Below are positions 11,293 to 24,600 of a DNA stretch of 64,000 nt, one piece after another. The notes below the pieces were generated by a model. The model did not search any database. It was not told where the DNA came from and worked only from the letters and a program-made list of their open reading frames with translations. The stretch covers positions 3,224,001 to 3,288,000 of the forward strand of contig JAVTVJ010000070.1 in the NCBI GenBank assembly GCA_034509425.1. Reading direction: 5' to 3'. Each line of letters starts with the position of its first letter. The first letter of the stretch is position 1. This DNA is from Eopsaltria australis (taxonomy: Eukaryota > Chordata > Aves > Passeriformes > Petroicidae). The position numbers and the translations under genes were made by a program.

Positions 11293-14200
11293 ATGACCTG
11301 AAGAGTTCAATCATGACAAAAAGTTGGCATGGTTTCATGGTGACAGTTCATCAGCAAATACATAAGGTTTAAATTATCTCTAATTGTGTAGATATAGTGC
11401 TACAGTAACAGTGGCTGGAAAATGAAGCCAAACTAATTAATGTGAGAAATCAGAGATATACCTGTAACCTGCCTTTGTATATGTGCCTGTGTGTGTGTAT
11501 GTGCATATACTTACATAAACCCAGCATTCCAGAACCCACTGAATGGTAAGACAGATTCTCCATCTCTGTGGTCTTTACTTTCTTCCAGAAGCCTGATGTA
11601 AACACATTACTTTTGCATCATAAATGGATTATTGCACTTAGTACAGGCATAGTGGATGAGGTGTAATGGCCTGTTGTTTCACAGGAAGCCAGATTTGAAG
11701 ATATAATTATTCCTTTAAATCACCGAAGCAACTAATTAGCCCTGTAAGCAATTATTCAAAAAGCTGATCCCAAGGTAAATATTCAGTCAGCATAAATGCT
11801 TATGTTTTCCAAGGATGCCCCAAAATTATTCTCTGGAAACTCCATGATATAGGAAATTGTGGTCTCATCTTCAGAGACCCTCAGTTCCTGTGTGCCCAGG
11901 GAGAGATTAACTCATGGGTCAACCGTTCTTTTTTTGTCCATGTGTCTTTTTTCCTGTGGCTGATGAAACAGCTTAGATAGGGAGCGTGGACTGAGTCAGG
12001 GACTGACTGCTGCATGGCAGAAGGCTGCACAAGTATTTTACATGAGTTATTTTCTTATAGATTTTATTTGCACATCTTGATTCAATTAAAAAGGTTACAT
12101 GTGAAAATCACAAATGCAATTTTTCGAATCTAAACAGGTTTTCCTTTTTTGGCCAAGGAGTAGAGATATGGAGAAAGGCAAAAGATAAAAATCAAAGGAG
12201 GTAGCCTATAAACTGCAATGTCCTCGGTGTGTTACTAAACAATCCTGCCAGGGTTCTTCCTGCCTGTTACCTTAATGTCTTGCAATAGCATCAATAATCC
12301 TTATGAATATAAATCTTAGTTATCTCTACTAAAGGGCTGACAGAGATGATGGACCCAAAAAGACTGAAATGTAAGCACTAGGAAATCACAGGTGCAGAAG
12401 GAGACCAGTCTTTCTTCATGCAGGCAACATGATTGCAAGTGCAGCAGCTGGCATCCTCTAGAAATCCAGGCCATCGTGCACTCTGATACCTGCTTGTGTC
12501 TTCAAATATTGCCTCAGCACTGCTTTAGGTTTGGCAGTTGAAGAGGGGTCTGGTTTGATGGGAGTACCTGGAGTATGATATCACCATTTTAAAGAACACT
12601 TTCACGGGGTAGGAAGTTACTGAAAGCCCGGGGCTGAAGTTGGATTTCACAGACAGATAGTAAAACCCAGCAACCAGGAGATGGAGCAAGTTCAGAGCCT
12701 CTTTCCGACTGCCCCTGTTTCTCTGACTGCTGGATGTAATAGAAATGCTAATGAGGAAACTGATCCAGATGTTGAAGGCAGAAAAGAGCAATTTGGGTTG
12801 TAATACAGCCCAGGTACACAGTAAAACCACCAAACTTCTCTTGAGCTATTTCCCCTTCACTGAGTCACACTTATTTTTTTATTTTATTTTGCAGAACGCA
12901 CAAGTTCACTATCATTTTACAAACTTTGTGTGTCAGAAAGCCTCTCTCCTTTGAGGTAATTTTATTCAGACAATGTAAATGTCAGCTGCCAGTTGTAAGT
13001 ATTATTATTTATATGGAACTGTCAAGGAGTGAGGGGGAAATGACGCGGGCAGCTCACTTCTGTCTTAGCTCTCAGGAAAGGTCAGCTGAGCCTTTCAAAA
13101 AGGGCTGTCAAAGGCAAACCATCTTTCAAAATCCATTCTGTAGAAACAGTGCTACAAAGCACATGCTTTAAAGCCAGCCAAGGTAGGGCTGCAGTGACTG
13201 GTTTCTTTTTCTCATGTCAACAAGCTTCATTAGTGACTATTACTGGTGCAAGAGCCCAAGGCAGCCAAAGAACGGGCAGAGCTCACTCCAATAATTGCAT
13301 CCAGCTGCATTTTGTTTGCTTTTGGGATTGCATTTTTTAGGCTTCTGTTTGACCTAACTTATATCTGAGCAAATTTCTTCTCTGATGAACATCCCCACAT
13401 ATCCCCATTTCACATCCTCCCTGAGTTGCCAGGACATGAAGCAGCTCTCACCCCATGACCTGGATGGGAACAGAGGAAGATTGGGATGTACAGCCTGCAG
13501 CCCTAAGAGTGAGGGGTAGATACTGTCCTTGCAAACTTGGCAAAGGAATATGGGGTGTATGATTGAGAACGCTAAGAATCAAGGCAGATTATGGCACTTA
13601 AATATGGAGAGACTGACCAGAAACTTTATAAGTGCAAAAAGGAGATTTCTTCACAGAGGTTTGGCTCAAATCCCAAAAATCCTTAGGTGCCTAATTCCTG
13701 AGGATATCAATAGCAATCAAATGGTTAAATGTTATACCAATTACACAAAGGAAGCGAAAGAAATTACTTTATCTGTCCTGTAGGAATTGCTCATGCAGTT
13801 CTGTGAAAACCCCCCCAAAGGGGATAATATTAAAGGAGGAAAGGCAAATTCCAGATGAATGCCATGAAAAGCTTCTAGGTATCCAGAAGTACTCTCTCAA
13901 GAACATCCCAGCCCAGAAATGCTCTGTTTCAAGTATGCTGAGTTCCAGACTAATAATTCCATCTTCCATTTTTTTCCTTCACCCAATTAAGACAAAAAAT
14001 CAGGAAACAATCACATTTCCCAGAAGACATCTAGAAGAGAAAAAAGACCCACTTATTATTGCTGCTACATAATATTTCAAAAAACCACAAATGAGCAGGG
14101 CTCTATGATCTCTTTCCATATCAATATTTACTGTTCTGGCTCCTCCTTAGCCAGATCTGCATTGTTAAAGAAACGGAATCTGTCCCCTGCAGGATGTGAG

Positions 14201-17200
14201 TGAAACCATATAGGAAGAGTGAGACCCTCCCTCCTGCTCCCAGCTGAGGGGAATGCTGAGCCAGACGGCATGGTTGCAGATCCTTGTTCCTTTCAGCATA
14301 GCTACCATGTCTATTTTTAATTTATTGGTGTGCTCAGCTGTTCTTTTTCCCCTTAGCCCATGCCATGCTGGGATCTGAGTCCTGCCTGCAAAATTCAGAT
14401 GGAAAACACTGAGACAGAGATGTGCTAATTGAAAAGTAGTTTCATCTGAATTTAAGACAAGTGTTGCTATGGGACAAAGTCCTTTAAGGAGCAATGTGGT
14501 GTACTTAACTTGGAGATTAAAGAGCTTCTTATCACTGCTGGTTGTGATTCTGCCATAGGAGGCCCTCAGGAGCAGAAGTATGTGAAGACAGAAGACCACT
14601 GCCAGAACACATTATGGATGATGTTATCATACCTTGAAAAGTTCATGACTTGTTTACCCATGAAGCTGTTTTCCCTTTGACACAGATTTTGTCTTTGCTA
14701 GCGTATATTGAAAGCTGGGAAGACTTGCCAGAAGTTGTGCTTGTGAGGGAGACAGAAATGCTGATTCTTTGGTTCCTCAACCCTTTGCCCTCAGCTGTGC
14801 CACTTCTGGCCATCCCAGCAAGCTGGATATCTTCCTGCAGGAAGCAGAAACTGGTCACCATGGCTCCTCATCTTCCATCTGCAAGGGGGACACCTACAAC
14901 GGCTTGAGAGAGCTGCTTAGAATTTGCCAGGGTTTCCTGCAAGGTACTAGACAAGTCCACCACCCGCCTATGCCAATCTTCACCTCTTCACCCAAAAAAT
15001 GGGACAAGGAGTGTTCATCCACCTTATACCCTGCCTCTTTTTAAGTCATCCTTGTGTAGGAAGTACTTTAGCTTAAGGGTTCATTCAAATATCAAGCCTT
15101 ATCCTTTCCCCTCACCCTGCCTCTTTTGCATACTTATCTCCAAAGAATTTTATCTGGAATTTAGTGGTCCTCTGCTTTACTTATTCTCTGGGAATGTAGA
15201 GCATCCTTATCTCCTCCATCCCTCTCCTTTTTTTTTTCATTCCCTCATTCTCCCTTTTAATGATCTTGTGCTCTTACTCTTCAGTCCCAGCACGTGCCTT
15301 CTCTCAAGACTGTTGTTTCATGATAATTAGTACCAGACCTGAGGACTACCTGTCCAAAGAGGACAAATGCAATCAAACAATCACATTCCTGCCAAATTAG
15401 CCCTAGCCCATAGCAATGGTTTCTGTCAGCCTGAAGATTTCACATGAGCTTCATATCAGGGAGAACAGGCAGTACCTGATGTGGTATGAAGTTAAACCAG
15501 ATGATAAAAGCTGAACCTGGCAATGTCCTTTGAATAAATGTAAAATGGAGAGTTTTTTACTGTCAGATTGGTTTCAGAGAACTGGAGAGCTTTTGATCCA
15601 GAGCTAGTATCCCAAGCTTTCCGAGTCTTAAAGGTTTTCTACAGCCTTATCCATGCACCAGCTCCTTCATTCTCTTCTCCTTGCCTCTCTCCACTGCTGG
15701 GCTGCACCCTTTCCCACATCCCTACCTGGCAATGTCAGTATGGGGGTGAGAATGGATGGTGAAGGAAAGCAATGCAGGGCAGAGAGCAATGGAAAGGCTT
15801 TCACTGAATGCAACATCTGAAATTTTATTTAGCTGTTGCTCCCTCTCTAATTAGGAAATAAATAAAAAGGGTCAGCACATTGAATCTAATGGTCAAAGCA
15901 AGTGTTGTACTGGTTCATAGAAGTAAGTGAGTGCATAAAAGTCTTTACCAAGGCTGGGGCACTTCTTTTGTAACTAAAAGGAAAACCAAAATTGCACAAC
16001 CCCACAGCTCTGATTTATTGTAAAGATGGATTTTTAGGATTTAAAAAAAAATAATAGAATTTAGGAGAAAGAGTTGTTACCAAGAGAAAATTTTCACATA
16101 GATTAGCTCTCTGGGCAATTTTGTAAGTTTATTTAAGAAGGGAAATTAATCCATTCAAGATGCCTTCTCAGCCCTTTCTCACAAGTAAAATGAAGCATCC
16201 AATCACATTTTGACAGTAGGAAACAATATGTGTGTTACAAGCTGGTCTGGCTGAGACCGAGTTAATTTTTTAGCTATTCCCATGTGTTTCAGATGTTCTG
16301 ATACACTTAGCACAGTGAAAATACTGCAGACCACCCTTTGATGATAGTCCCAGAGAACAAGCCACCACTTTACCTGGTCCTGTGTGCTCTCTCCCCATTT
16401 CCCTGACCTTGAAAGTCGCTTTGCAATATTTTTTGCGAAGAATCCAAAAACCAGCAAAAATATGGATTGCCTTGGTAGAGGATCTGCAGTGTGGGGGTGT
16501 GTGTGCTTGCGCAGAGAATATCCTGAGCAGGCAGTTTTTTATGTCCTTCTGGCTCTGCTTGCGCTCTGACAGCATTGATGGCGTAAATGCAGTAAATAAG
16601 TCTGAACAAAGGTCTTGTCTAAAGTTCATGCAGGACCTTTCTATAGCAGGGACCCTTCTGACCATCATTTTCTGCAGAGACCAAACCAACACAGACAGGA
16701 CTGCCATGGAGTAGGATCTTTGGTGTAAAGGCCAAGTAGACATGAAAGCAAAAGTTGTGGGGAGAAAGGGAAAAACAATTCTCCATGGCAATAACAGGTA
16801 AGACAAGAAGGAAGTTTTTTAAAAGAAATGCAACCTGAGATGTCCTGGTTAGCCTTTGGAGAACAGTCTCCCAATATCAGAGATAATGAGGCACGAGGTG
16901 AGGGCTCTCTGGGGCAGTTCAAGTCTGGCTGATCTTGCCTTGATATTTGAGATTTTTCCTGAAGCTACTCCCATCTCTATTTCCTATCATTTTATGAGCT
17001 ATTGCAGAACGCAGATAGCTTTTCCTGGTATTAAACTATCCTGAACAGTGAAGCTGTCCTCTGTTTCAGGCGTGATGCCATACAAATAGAATTTTTCTTT
17101 TATTCAACCTCAGAGCATCTGGGAATGTCCCAGGCTGTTCCATGTGCAAATAGTTTTTGTGCCATTCACTTATGCCTGTACTTCCCAGGGAATTCCTGGC

Positions 17201-19689
17201 TTGGCAGGTAGTCATGCATTAACCAACAAGTGAAAGTCACAGAAAGTACAGCTAAGGTCCATGTCACCTATGTATGGCCATATAGGTCACACAAGCTATT
17301 AAGTTAATAAAAGAAACAATGACAGCTTTATAGCACACTCTGGCAAAGCCACAAGCATGTAAACTCAGAGGGACTCCTTCAGAAGAGAAGCTGATCTAGC
17401 CCAGTGCTTTCTAACTTACTTTGTGTTCTGAGCACCCGGCATTTCCCACAGTAGAAGAGCTTTTTTACTCACTTTCCTTTGTTTGCTTTTCCTTCTGTGA
17501 ACTGCTCAAGAATGATGTACACAGTTGACCCCAGATGCTGCCATGGGAGACATCTAGTTCAGATTACGTTTAGGAGTTAATTGGAGATACGAGGATGCAG
17601 AAGGAGAAAAAATGGACTGGCAGTTTCCATGGCAATTCCCTAGCCTATTAAAAATAATCAATATAACTATAGTAACAAGTAGCAACTTGTTAGCGTGGAG
17701 CAGGGAAACAGGGAGTAGGTTCATGCTGTCCACACTATACCAATGTGAGATACTTGAGATACTGAAATGGAAAGGGCAAAACAAAAAACTGCATTTGACC
17801 TGATTTTTAAATTGTTTCTGCGCCCAGAAAAGTTTCTGACATGAGCAGGAATTGCTTGTTATCAGCATCTGTGAAAAACAAGGTCCAAACTAGCAAGTGC
17901 ATGAACAGAGTATCAAGACATGGGCTGTGGCCAAGATGTAGCCTGGTCATGTACAGGGCTGTTTACAGTCTATTTCAGTCACTTCATCTCCATTTCTAAT
18001 GAGATGTCAGAGCCCAGATCATTTTCCAAGAACACTTACATGAGTAAGGAAAGACCTATAAAACCAGATTAATATCTCAGGAAGTTTGTTTTATGACATT
18101 ATAACCTTGACAGTTATGAAGTAAACAAAGTTGTTTTCACATCTGTAAGCAGGGATTTTCAAGAGCTAGATATGCTGAGAATTTTTACTCTTAGTATTGG
18201 TACTATTTTTTTCTTGTTCCATAGAGCTCATTAGATCCATGCTCTGTTTTAATGTTATTATGTGATTTTCATTACATTTTTATGGAACATAAGCCATTAC
18301 TTTCTGCTGAATATCTAAAAGAGCTTGCTGCTTGGGTCATGTGGGTTTTACAGAATTTTTCTTTCCTGCTGTCTTTAAGGAGTCGCTGCTGAGCGCAAAT
18401 GCCTCCCCATGCAGCATCACAGGCAGATTTTCAACACCCCTCTAGTATGCTTGCAGGGCTACCACTCCCTTGCAGCCCACTGACATAAATACCTCTTTGA
18501 ACATGACATCAAAACATGGCTTTTCAATGTCACAGGCAGTAAACAAGATATTTAAAATGCAGGGAGATAGTACTTAGTAGCTGTATTTGTTAATGCTTTT
18601 TAAAGCTTTCAACACACTTTAGCACAGAGAAATTCCTTAGGAAGAGAGTTCCAGTGTGTGGTGTCAGCCTGTGCCATCTGCTGAACTTGTTCAGCAGCAG
18701 CCTCTACTCTGGGGTGCTAAAACACAGCAGCTTTTGTTGGGGATGTGCATCCTCAAGGGCAGTAACAGAAAGGCACTGGCACAGCTGGCTTTCCATACAG
18801 GCAGCAGCACCAGATGGAAGGGTTTGTTCAGCCTGTGATCAGCCACACTCACTGTCTGTCTGTCCTTGGTACACATTTCAGGGCAAACATCTTCCCAGTG
18901 ATGGGGTGGGGGCACAGAGAGAGTGGGTTGCAGGTTATGGGTTGGAAGCACACGAGGCACCGACTGATGCCAGTGGCAAAGCCCCTGCAGTCCCTCAGGC
19001 TGACTTGCCTCTGCACTGCAGTCCTGGCTGTGCCCTCCTGCCACCTGCCTCCTCCCCTCTGGGCTTCAGCTGAGGGCCTCCAGGGACAGCAGCTGCAGGA
19101 ATGAGCCAAAAAACCCCATCAGCAATGCCACGTGCATCTCTTTTTTTTGTGTGCAGCCTTTTCTTCCCTGTGTGAAGAATGGGACAAGCTGTGAACTGAA
19201 CAGCTGGAATTCAAACACTCAGCTTAAGGAGCATATAAGAGATTAAAAGCAGCATCACGCTATCAGGTGAAGCTCATGACAGCAACATACCTCATGGAAA
19301 AACTTCCCCATCTCAGCCTTACTCTCATGGCACTGCTTGCATGCAGTAAAGTCTCTGCTCCATGAATTTGGCACTATCCATGGACCCAGAGTTGGCTGCT
19401 TTAGGGGCTGAATTCCCTTGCCTTGGTTCAGCCTGTGAGGCAGGAGAAGCCAAGTCAGTGGGAGGTGGCTGGAAATCAGCCCCTTTCCAGCTGGCCCGTG
19501 CCTGGCAGGGACCTCTGGTCACCCAGGCAGGGTGGGGAGACACTGCTGCCATGCCAGGAAAGAGTCTCCTCCTCCCCTCAGCTCCCACTCTGGGAGTGCA
19601 GCCCATCCAGCAGCACTGCAATACCAGGCTGGCTAAATCCACTGGAGAAACTGCACCTTGGCTCCCTACCTGCTACCGGGTGATGTACA

Positions 19690-19747
19690 GCACAGGGATG
19701 GATGTACAACATCCAAGCACAGGGATAGATGTACAACATTCAAGCAC
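19690..19747 (+). repeat. 27-bp tandem duplication
   Basis: Two 27-bp units (19690-19716 and 19717-19743) plus a few bases, each containing GATGTACAACATCCAAGC or a one-base variant. The units differ at two positions. Confidence 0.9.
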
Positions 19748-20130
19748 TGCTCCATCCATCAGCAGGCAGTACTGCAAGCACAGCTTGGTTAATTCCTTAT
19801 CACACTTACTACACTTATCCTCCCCACTGACAGTTAATAAACAAAAAATACTAGAATGATCCTTTAAAAATAGTTCTCCTACAAGAGCATGTGGTTGTAA
19901 TTACTGCCTTTATGGACAAGTCTATTCTTTTTCTTTCCTTCCATCTCTGCATAATAGGAAAGGTGCCAGTTTTTGAGCATTCTGCTTTATTACTATTGGA
20001 AGGAAGTTTCCAAAATTCAGTTTATTTAACACAGGTTCCTGAGTCCATCCTGAGAGTCACCCTCAAAAGCTGGACTGGAACAGAACTGCATGAACTGAAG
20101 TTTCTAAAAGTCCTGGGTAGTTCCTTGCTT

Positions 20131-20560
20131 CTTCACTTTCCTTCTTTATTTATGTCTATTACACTAATGTCCTGCATGCTTTCTTTCCTTTTTTCTTCTT
20201 CTGATTCTTCTCATGCAAAGTCCAGCATCCCTTCACTTTCTCCCCATTACCTTTTCTCTTTTGCCCACAACTTTCCTGTCAGTCCTCATCCTGTCCCTTC
20301 TACTGGTCTGCTCCCCAAGTACCTCTGTCACCCCAGATAATTTCTTTCCTTTCCCAGCACCCCTTCCTTTTTGAAATCATCCTGTCTCCTTATTTCCCCT
20401 CTTCTGTCCTCCTTTCCATGGTTTCCCATGTCACCATCTTTTCCCCTTCCTACCGTATTCCTTACCATGTCCCCCAGCTTTCCATCCCTCTGCTCAGCTG
20501 CCCTCCAACATCCCACTCTATGGCTTTTTGTCTTCCTGGGGCCTTTCCTTGTGGAGCTCC
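20131..20560 (+). repeat. Pyrimidine-rich low-complexity tract
   Basis: About 430 bases are dominated by C and T (runs such as CCTTCCTTTTTG and CTTTTCCCCTTCC) but with no regular unit. The short ORFs within it are low-complexity artefacts. Confidence 0.6.
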
Positions 20561-21405
20561 CCCTCTCACTCTTTGTTGCCTCCTTCCACCACCTTCAGCC
20601 CTCTCTTGGTTGTTGCCAGAGCTGGGGTCCCCATCCAGCAGTGTTCCATCACTCTCCCCCTACATTAGCTCATGCTTTGGTGGGGCTGGTACCCATGTGG
20701 CACAGGACGTGAGATTCATGAGATCTGAGTGGCTTCCAGAGAGGCTGCTGCTGTGCTGGAGTGTTGGCACTCACTTTCCACCCCCACCCTGACACAGGGA
20801 ATTGCTGTCAGAACCAACATGCACAAGGCAGCACAGGCTCCAGATCTACCGGGAGTGGCTTGTTTGTAATGGAAATAATCCTTGTGGATTAAAGGAAGCT
20901 GCCTCTTCTGAAAACACACGAGGTTTCAGTGTAGGATGGGGAGAAGTGGCCAAAGTAACACAACCCATGAAATACCTTTGAACTTCTAAGGTTTTGGCAC
21001 AACAGCAGCGGGCACGGTGTTGCATTCAGCCACCAAACCAGTCCCTCTTGCATGGCTAAAACCACTCCTGCTCCTGCTGCTAGGAGTCACCACAGAGCCC
21101 TGCCTCCCACCGGAGAATTTCGGACTGCAATGCAAATAATTAATGAATTATCAGAACACTTAGGACAGATATATGTTTTCATTATTCTGTCACACACAAG
21201 AATTCCAACCAGGCATAGTATGTATCTCCAGTGCCACTCACCACCTTCATTCTTATATAACTTTTTTACAAGAAAGATAGTCTAGCAGGTTGGTGTGAGG
21301 CTGGATAATCTAGGAGAGAGGAATGCTGGGCAGGCACAGGAAGACACAGAAACTTAAAATGCATTTTTTGCAGCAGTATTTTTGGTTTAGAGATTTGGTG
21401 ATTAC

Positions 21406-21409
<4 letters not shown>

Positions 21410-21453
<44 letters not shown>

Positions 21454-21472
21454 GTTAATTATTATTATTATT
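21410..21472 (+). repeat. (ATT)n microsatellite
   Basis: About twenty ATT units with one interruption (GTTA near 21454). The apparent poly-Asn ORF on the minus strand here is an artefact of the repeat. Confidence 0.95.
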
Positions 21473-21623
21473 GGAAGCATGAAGGCTGACAAAACCTGAA
21501 AATGCAAATGTCTGTATTTAGAATATTTCTATGTTCAAGAACTCAACCAGTCTTTAGGGGAAATCTGATCTGATATAATGCAAGGCTTGCATCTGCCACC
21601 TTTGGTGAAGCCACATTGTCACA

Positions 21624-21656
21624 CAGCTGTCACGTGCGTAGACACGTGCGTACACT
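21624..21656. promoter_or_regulatory. E-box cluster
   Basis: CAGCTG (21624-21629) is followed by two CACGTG sites (21631-21636, 21643-21648) within a direct repeat of CACGTGCGTA. CACGTG is the USF/MYC/CLOCK-type E-box. There is no gene nearby, so any enhancer role is speculation. Confidence 0.3.
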
Positions 21657-24600
21657 GTCAGAGTGCTCCGCTCAGATAATGCAGTCAGTGCACCCCATGA
21701 AGTTAATTCCTAGTATTTGCAGGGCCAGAATTGATCATTAATTCATACACTTATGTCTTTCTTCTCTGGACTGAGTCAGAAAAATTGGAAGTAAATGGAA
21801 GATATTGGAAGAGTAAATGTACATGGTTCTAAATTTCCAATATTATTTTCTTTATTGACATAATTTATTATCAAAAACTATTGGCTCAAGCTGATTTGAA
21901 TTTCTGGCAAGTTCTCTGGCCTCTGACTGACCATTACTGGCAATCTCCAGTCCATGCACGTACTGACATTCCAAGTGTGAGCACAGTTTTGCTGCAGTTC
22001 AAAACAGCTTCAAGAAACTGGGCAACCAGTCAGGGCCAAGGCAGCAGCAAATGAATGGGCATGCAGGGAGAGGGGTATGAAGGGCTGCACATGGAAACAC
22101 TGAAGGGAGCAACAGGAAATGATACATCCCCGGTAGACAAAAACACAATGGAAAGAAACAAAGTGTAGCGTAAAGAGAAAATGCTTTGGCCAGGTATGCA
22201 CAAATGAAAAAGAAAACCAGAATATAAAAAGCTTGAAGAGCAGAAAAAATACACAAATACAAATACAAGTACTAACCACCGGGATGCCCAGAGCAGACGT
22301 GAGGTACTTGTTACGAACATGCTTGTTGGGTTAGAACAAATTGCTGCCTTTTATATGAGAGGGAGAGAGCGCTGCTCCCCCTCCCACTACAAGGTGCTTG
22401 TGCAGGAATTAGACATCAGGAAATCAGCCTCTGGAAGATCTATCTTCGAGAGTGCACAAGTCCTGACAATTTTGACTGTCTACTACAAGACCGCATGAGA
22501 GACATGACCACAAAACAGATGTGGTGGGCACTTCTCCTGACTCAATGGGAGCAGATACCAGCTGCCATTAGCAAAACCTCCTGAAAACAAGAGAATCAAC
22601 CAGTGAAGGCTGCACAGCATGTTGTGGTGCTGAAGTCTGCCGAGTCATGAGCTTTGGATGAGCATATGAGCTAAAGACAAATGTATGTTGACAGCAAAAA
22701 CCAAAGAGAAAGGATGATGGGTCTGTATGGGAGGCACAGAAACTGGGCAAAGAGCTTGCTGGCGTGGCAGGCCACAAGACTAATGCCTATTTCTATTTCA
22801 GTATAAAAGAACAGTCTGGAAAAACAGTCTCCTTGAAACAGACCCTTGAATGCTGGTCTAAGTCTGACCTGTGTGAACCAGTCTGGGATTTCATGTGCAT
22901 AGATCTAATTTCACACTGTCACTAAAAGGGACAAGACTGGCCCTACTGCACATGTCCAAAATCTCCCTTGCACTGTCATCAGCAGAAGTAGAGACCCATG
23001 GCAAACTGAGTCAGGGAGTGTCTCAGGCTGAACATGAGTCATTATTTTTCCTCTGGGTTGGTTTTCAGCTGCACCTTTCCGAAGATCCTGCCTTCCAGGC
23101 AGGGGCACAAGCATTGGCCCTAGGAATGCTGGGCTGGGAGTAAAGTCTCCTTTGGCAGCAGCACAGGCTGCAGTCTGAGTCAGCAGCACCATCTGATACT
23201 GGTGGCATCGCAGGGCAATGTGAGCCCGAGGCACCTTGGGATGTGTGTGCCTGGGCTGAGCATGTCTGTGTGTGTGTGACCATGCCCATGGGTAGGTCCT
23301 TTCTCACAGACACAGCAGAGCTGTCCTCGCAAGCATGGAAACTGGCACACACGGGACTTTTGTCCTGACTTGGCAAAGTTTCCCCATCTTGCTGCCATCA
23401 GTGCATTTTTTTCCTTTCAATGGTCCAGCCCTGGAGACCACCCTGAGCTCTTCATGGGATATGTTTGGCAGCTGCAATGTTTTGCATGCCAGCTGGATTA
23501 CATTTTATATATCAGCAGCCGTGCCTGGAGCAGCGCCTGATCTTTTGGCTTCCTTTTGTGGTGATCTCCTCTTTCATTCAACGCCTGAGTGCTCCAATGC
23601 CCATAAGCCTGTCATAGGCCAGGGAAGCAGCAGCACGACAGAAATCCCCCAAGGATTTTTGTTTTCCCTTTCCACATGAATTCAGGCACAAGGAGGTTCT
23701 TGAGGAGCACTTTATGAACAATTCAGCTCTTGTTGGACAATGTCCTCCATGTCAAGCAGTGGGCCAGCAGTGGAACCCACGTGTTCTTCTGAAGCCCACA
23801 GGAATCTGATATGAGATAATCCATCACGCTCTACCCATTCCTTTACTCCCTCCTGCACTTTACCCTGTGCATTGGGAACAATATGCATTCTTTCCTTTAG
23901 ATATATAGTTTGTTTACTTACAGTCTGGAGACACCTGAAACACCTTAACAACTAGAAGCTCATGGGGGACTACTGCCACTGAAAGTGCGGGATGAAAGTT
24001 TTGCAGGGAAGGGGCAGGAGCATTGCTACCCTTCTCCCTGCACCACTGAGGCTTCAGGGAACTGAGGCAAACACATCACTGGGAAATGCATCTGCCTTTG
24101 GCACATTTTACCCAAGCAGAAAGTGTGAAACACCTTGAAGTAGACATAAATTCTGTTTCAACTTGATCGGTGATTTTACTGCCCATTTTGCTCAAAATGA
24201 CAGGCAGGCCTAAAATATCCAAGTTAATATATCATAGCAATAGGCTTTCCTGTTGTGTCATACCATGAAGGACAAATGAAAGATCTAGTCTTGCAAAAAA
24301 CATTTAGTACCTTCAGAAGACACTCAAACAGCCTTCTGTGGCTATTTATAACAGGTGCACATTGCTTTGTGGTGCTCTGAGGTTCGGGGTCTGCTCTAGC
24401 AGGATGCACAATGTGGAGCAAGCTGTATTTGTTCATAGCTAGTAAATAGCAACATTTATTATAGGTCTTCTTCCACAGCTGTTTGCTACTCACTTTTAAA
24501 TACTACTCACTTTCTCTGCCAGAAAACTACACAATTACTACCAGCAATCACTACTAGCAATCAGAATAAGTTACACTTCTAAAACAATTTCCACTGAAAT

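Noticed and set aside
14165..14599. 144-codon minus-strand ORF with a hydrophobic start
   Set aside because: No recognisable domain, and nothing else supports a gene.
16229..16340. Sequence like the start of an avian endogenous retrovirus LTR (CTGGTCTGGCTGAGACCGAG followed by TTAATTTT)
   Set aside because: Only one short resemblance; no matching 3' boundary, target-site duplication, primer site or internal coding was seen, so I did not call it.
16270..16806. 178-codon minus-strand ORF, the longest outside the real genes on the left side
   Set aside because: No domain, biased composition or family resemblance; several overlapping frames are open here, as expected by chance.
21310..21507. Minus-strand ORF with a poly-Asn run
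   Set aside because: Artefact of the (ATT)n microsatellite.
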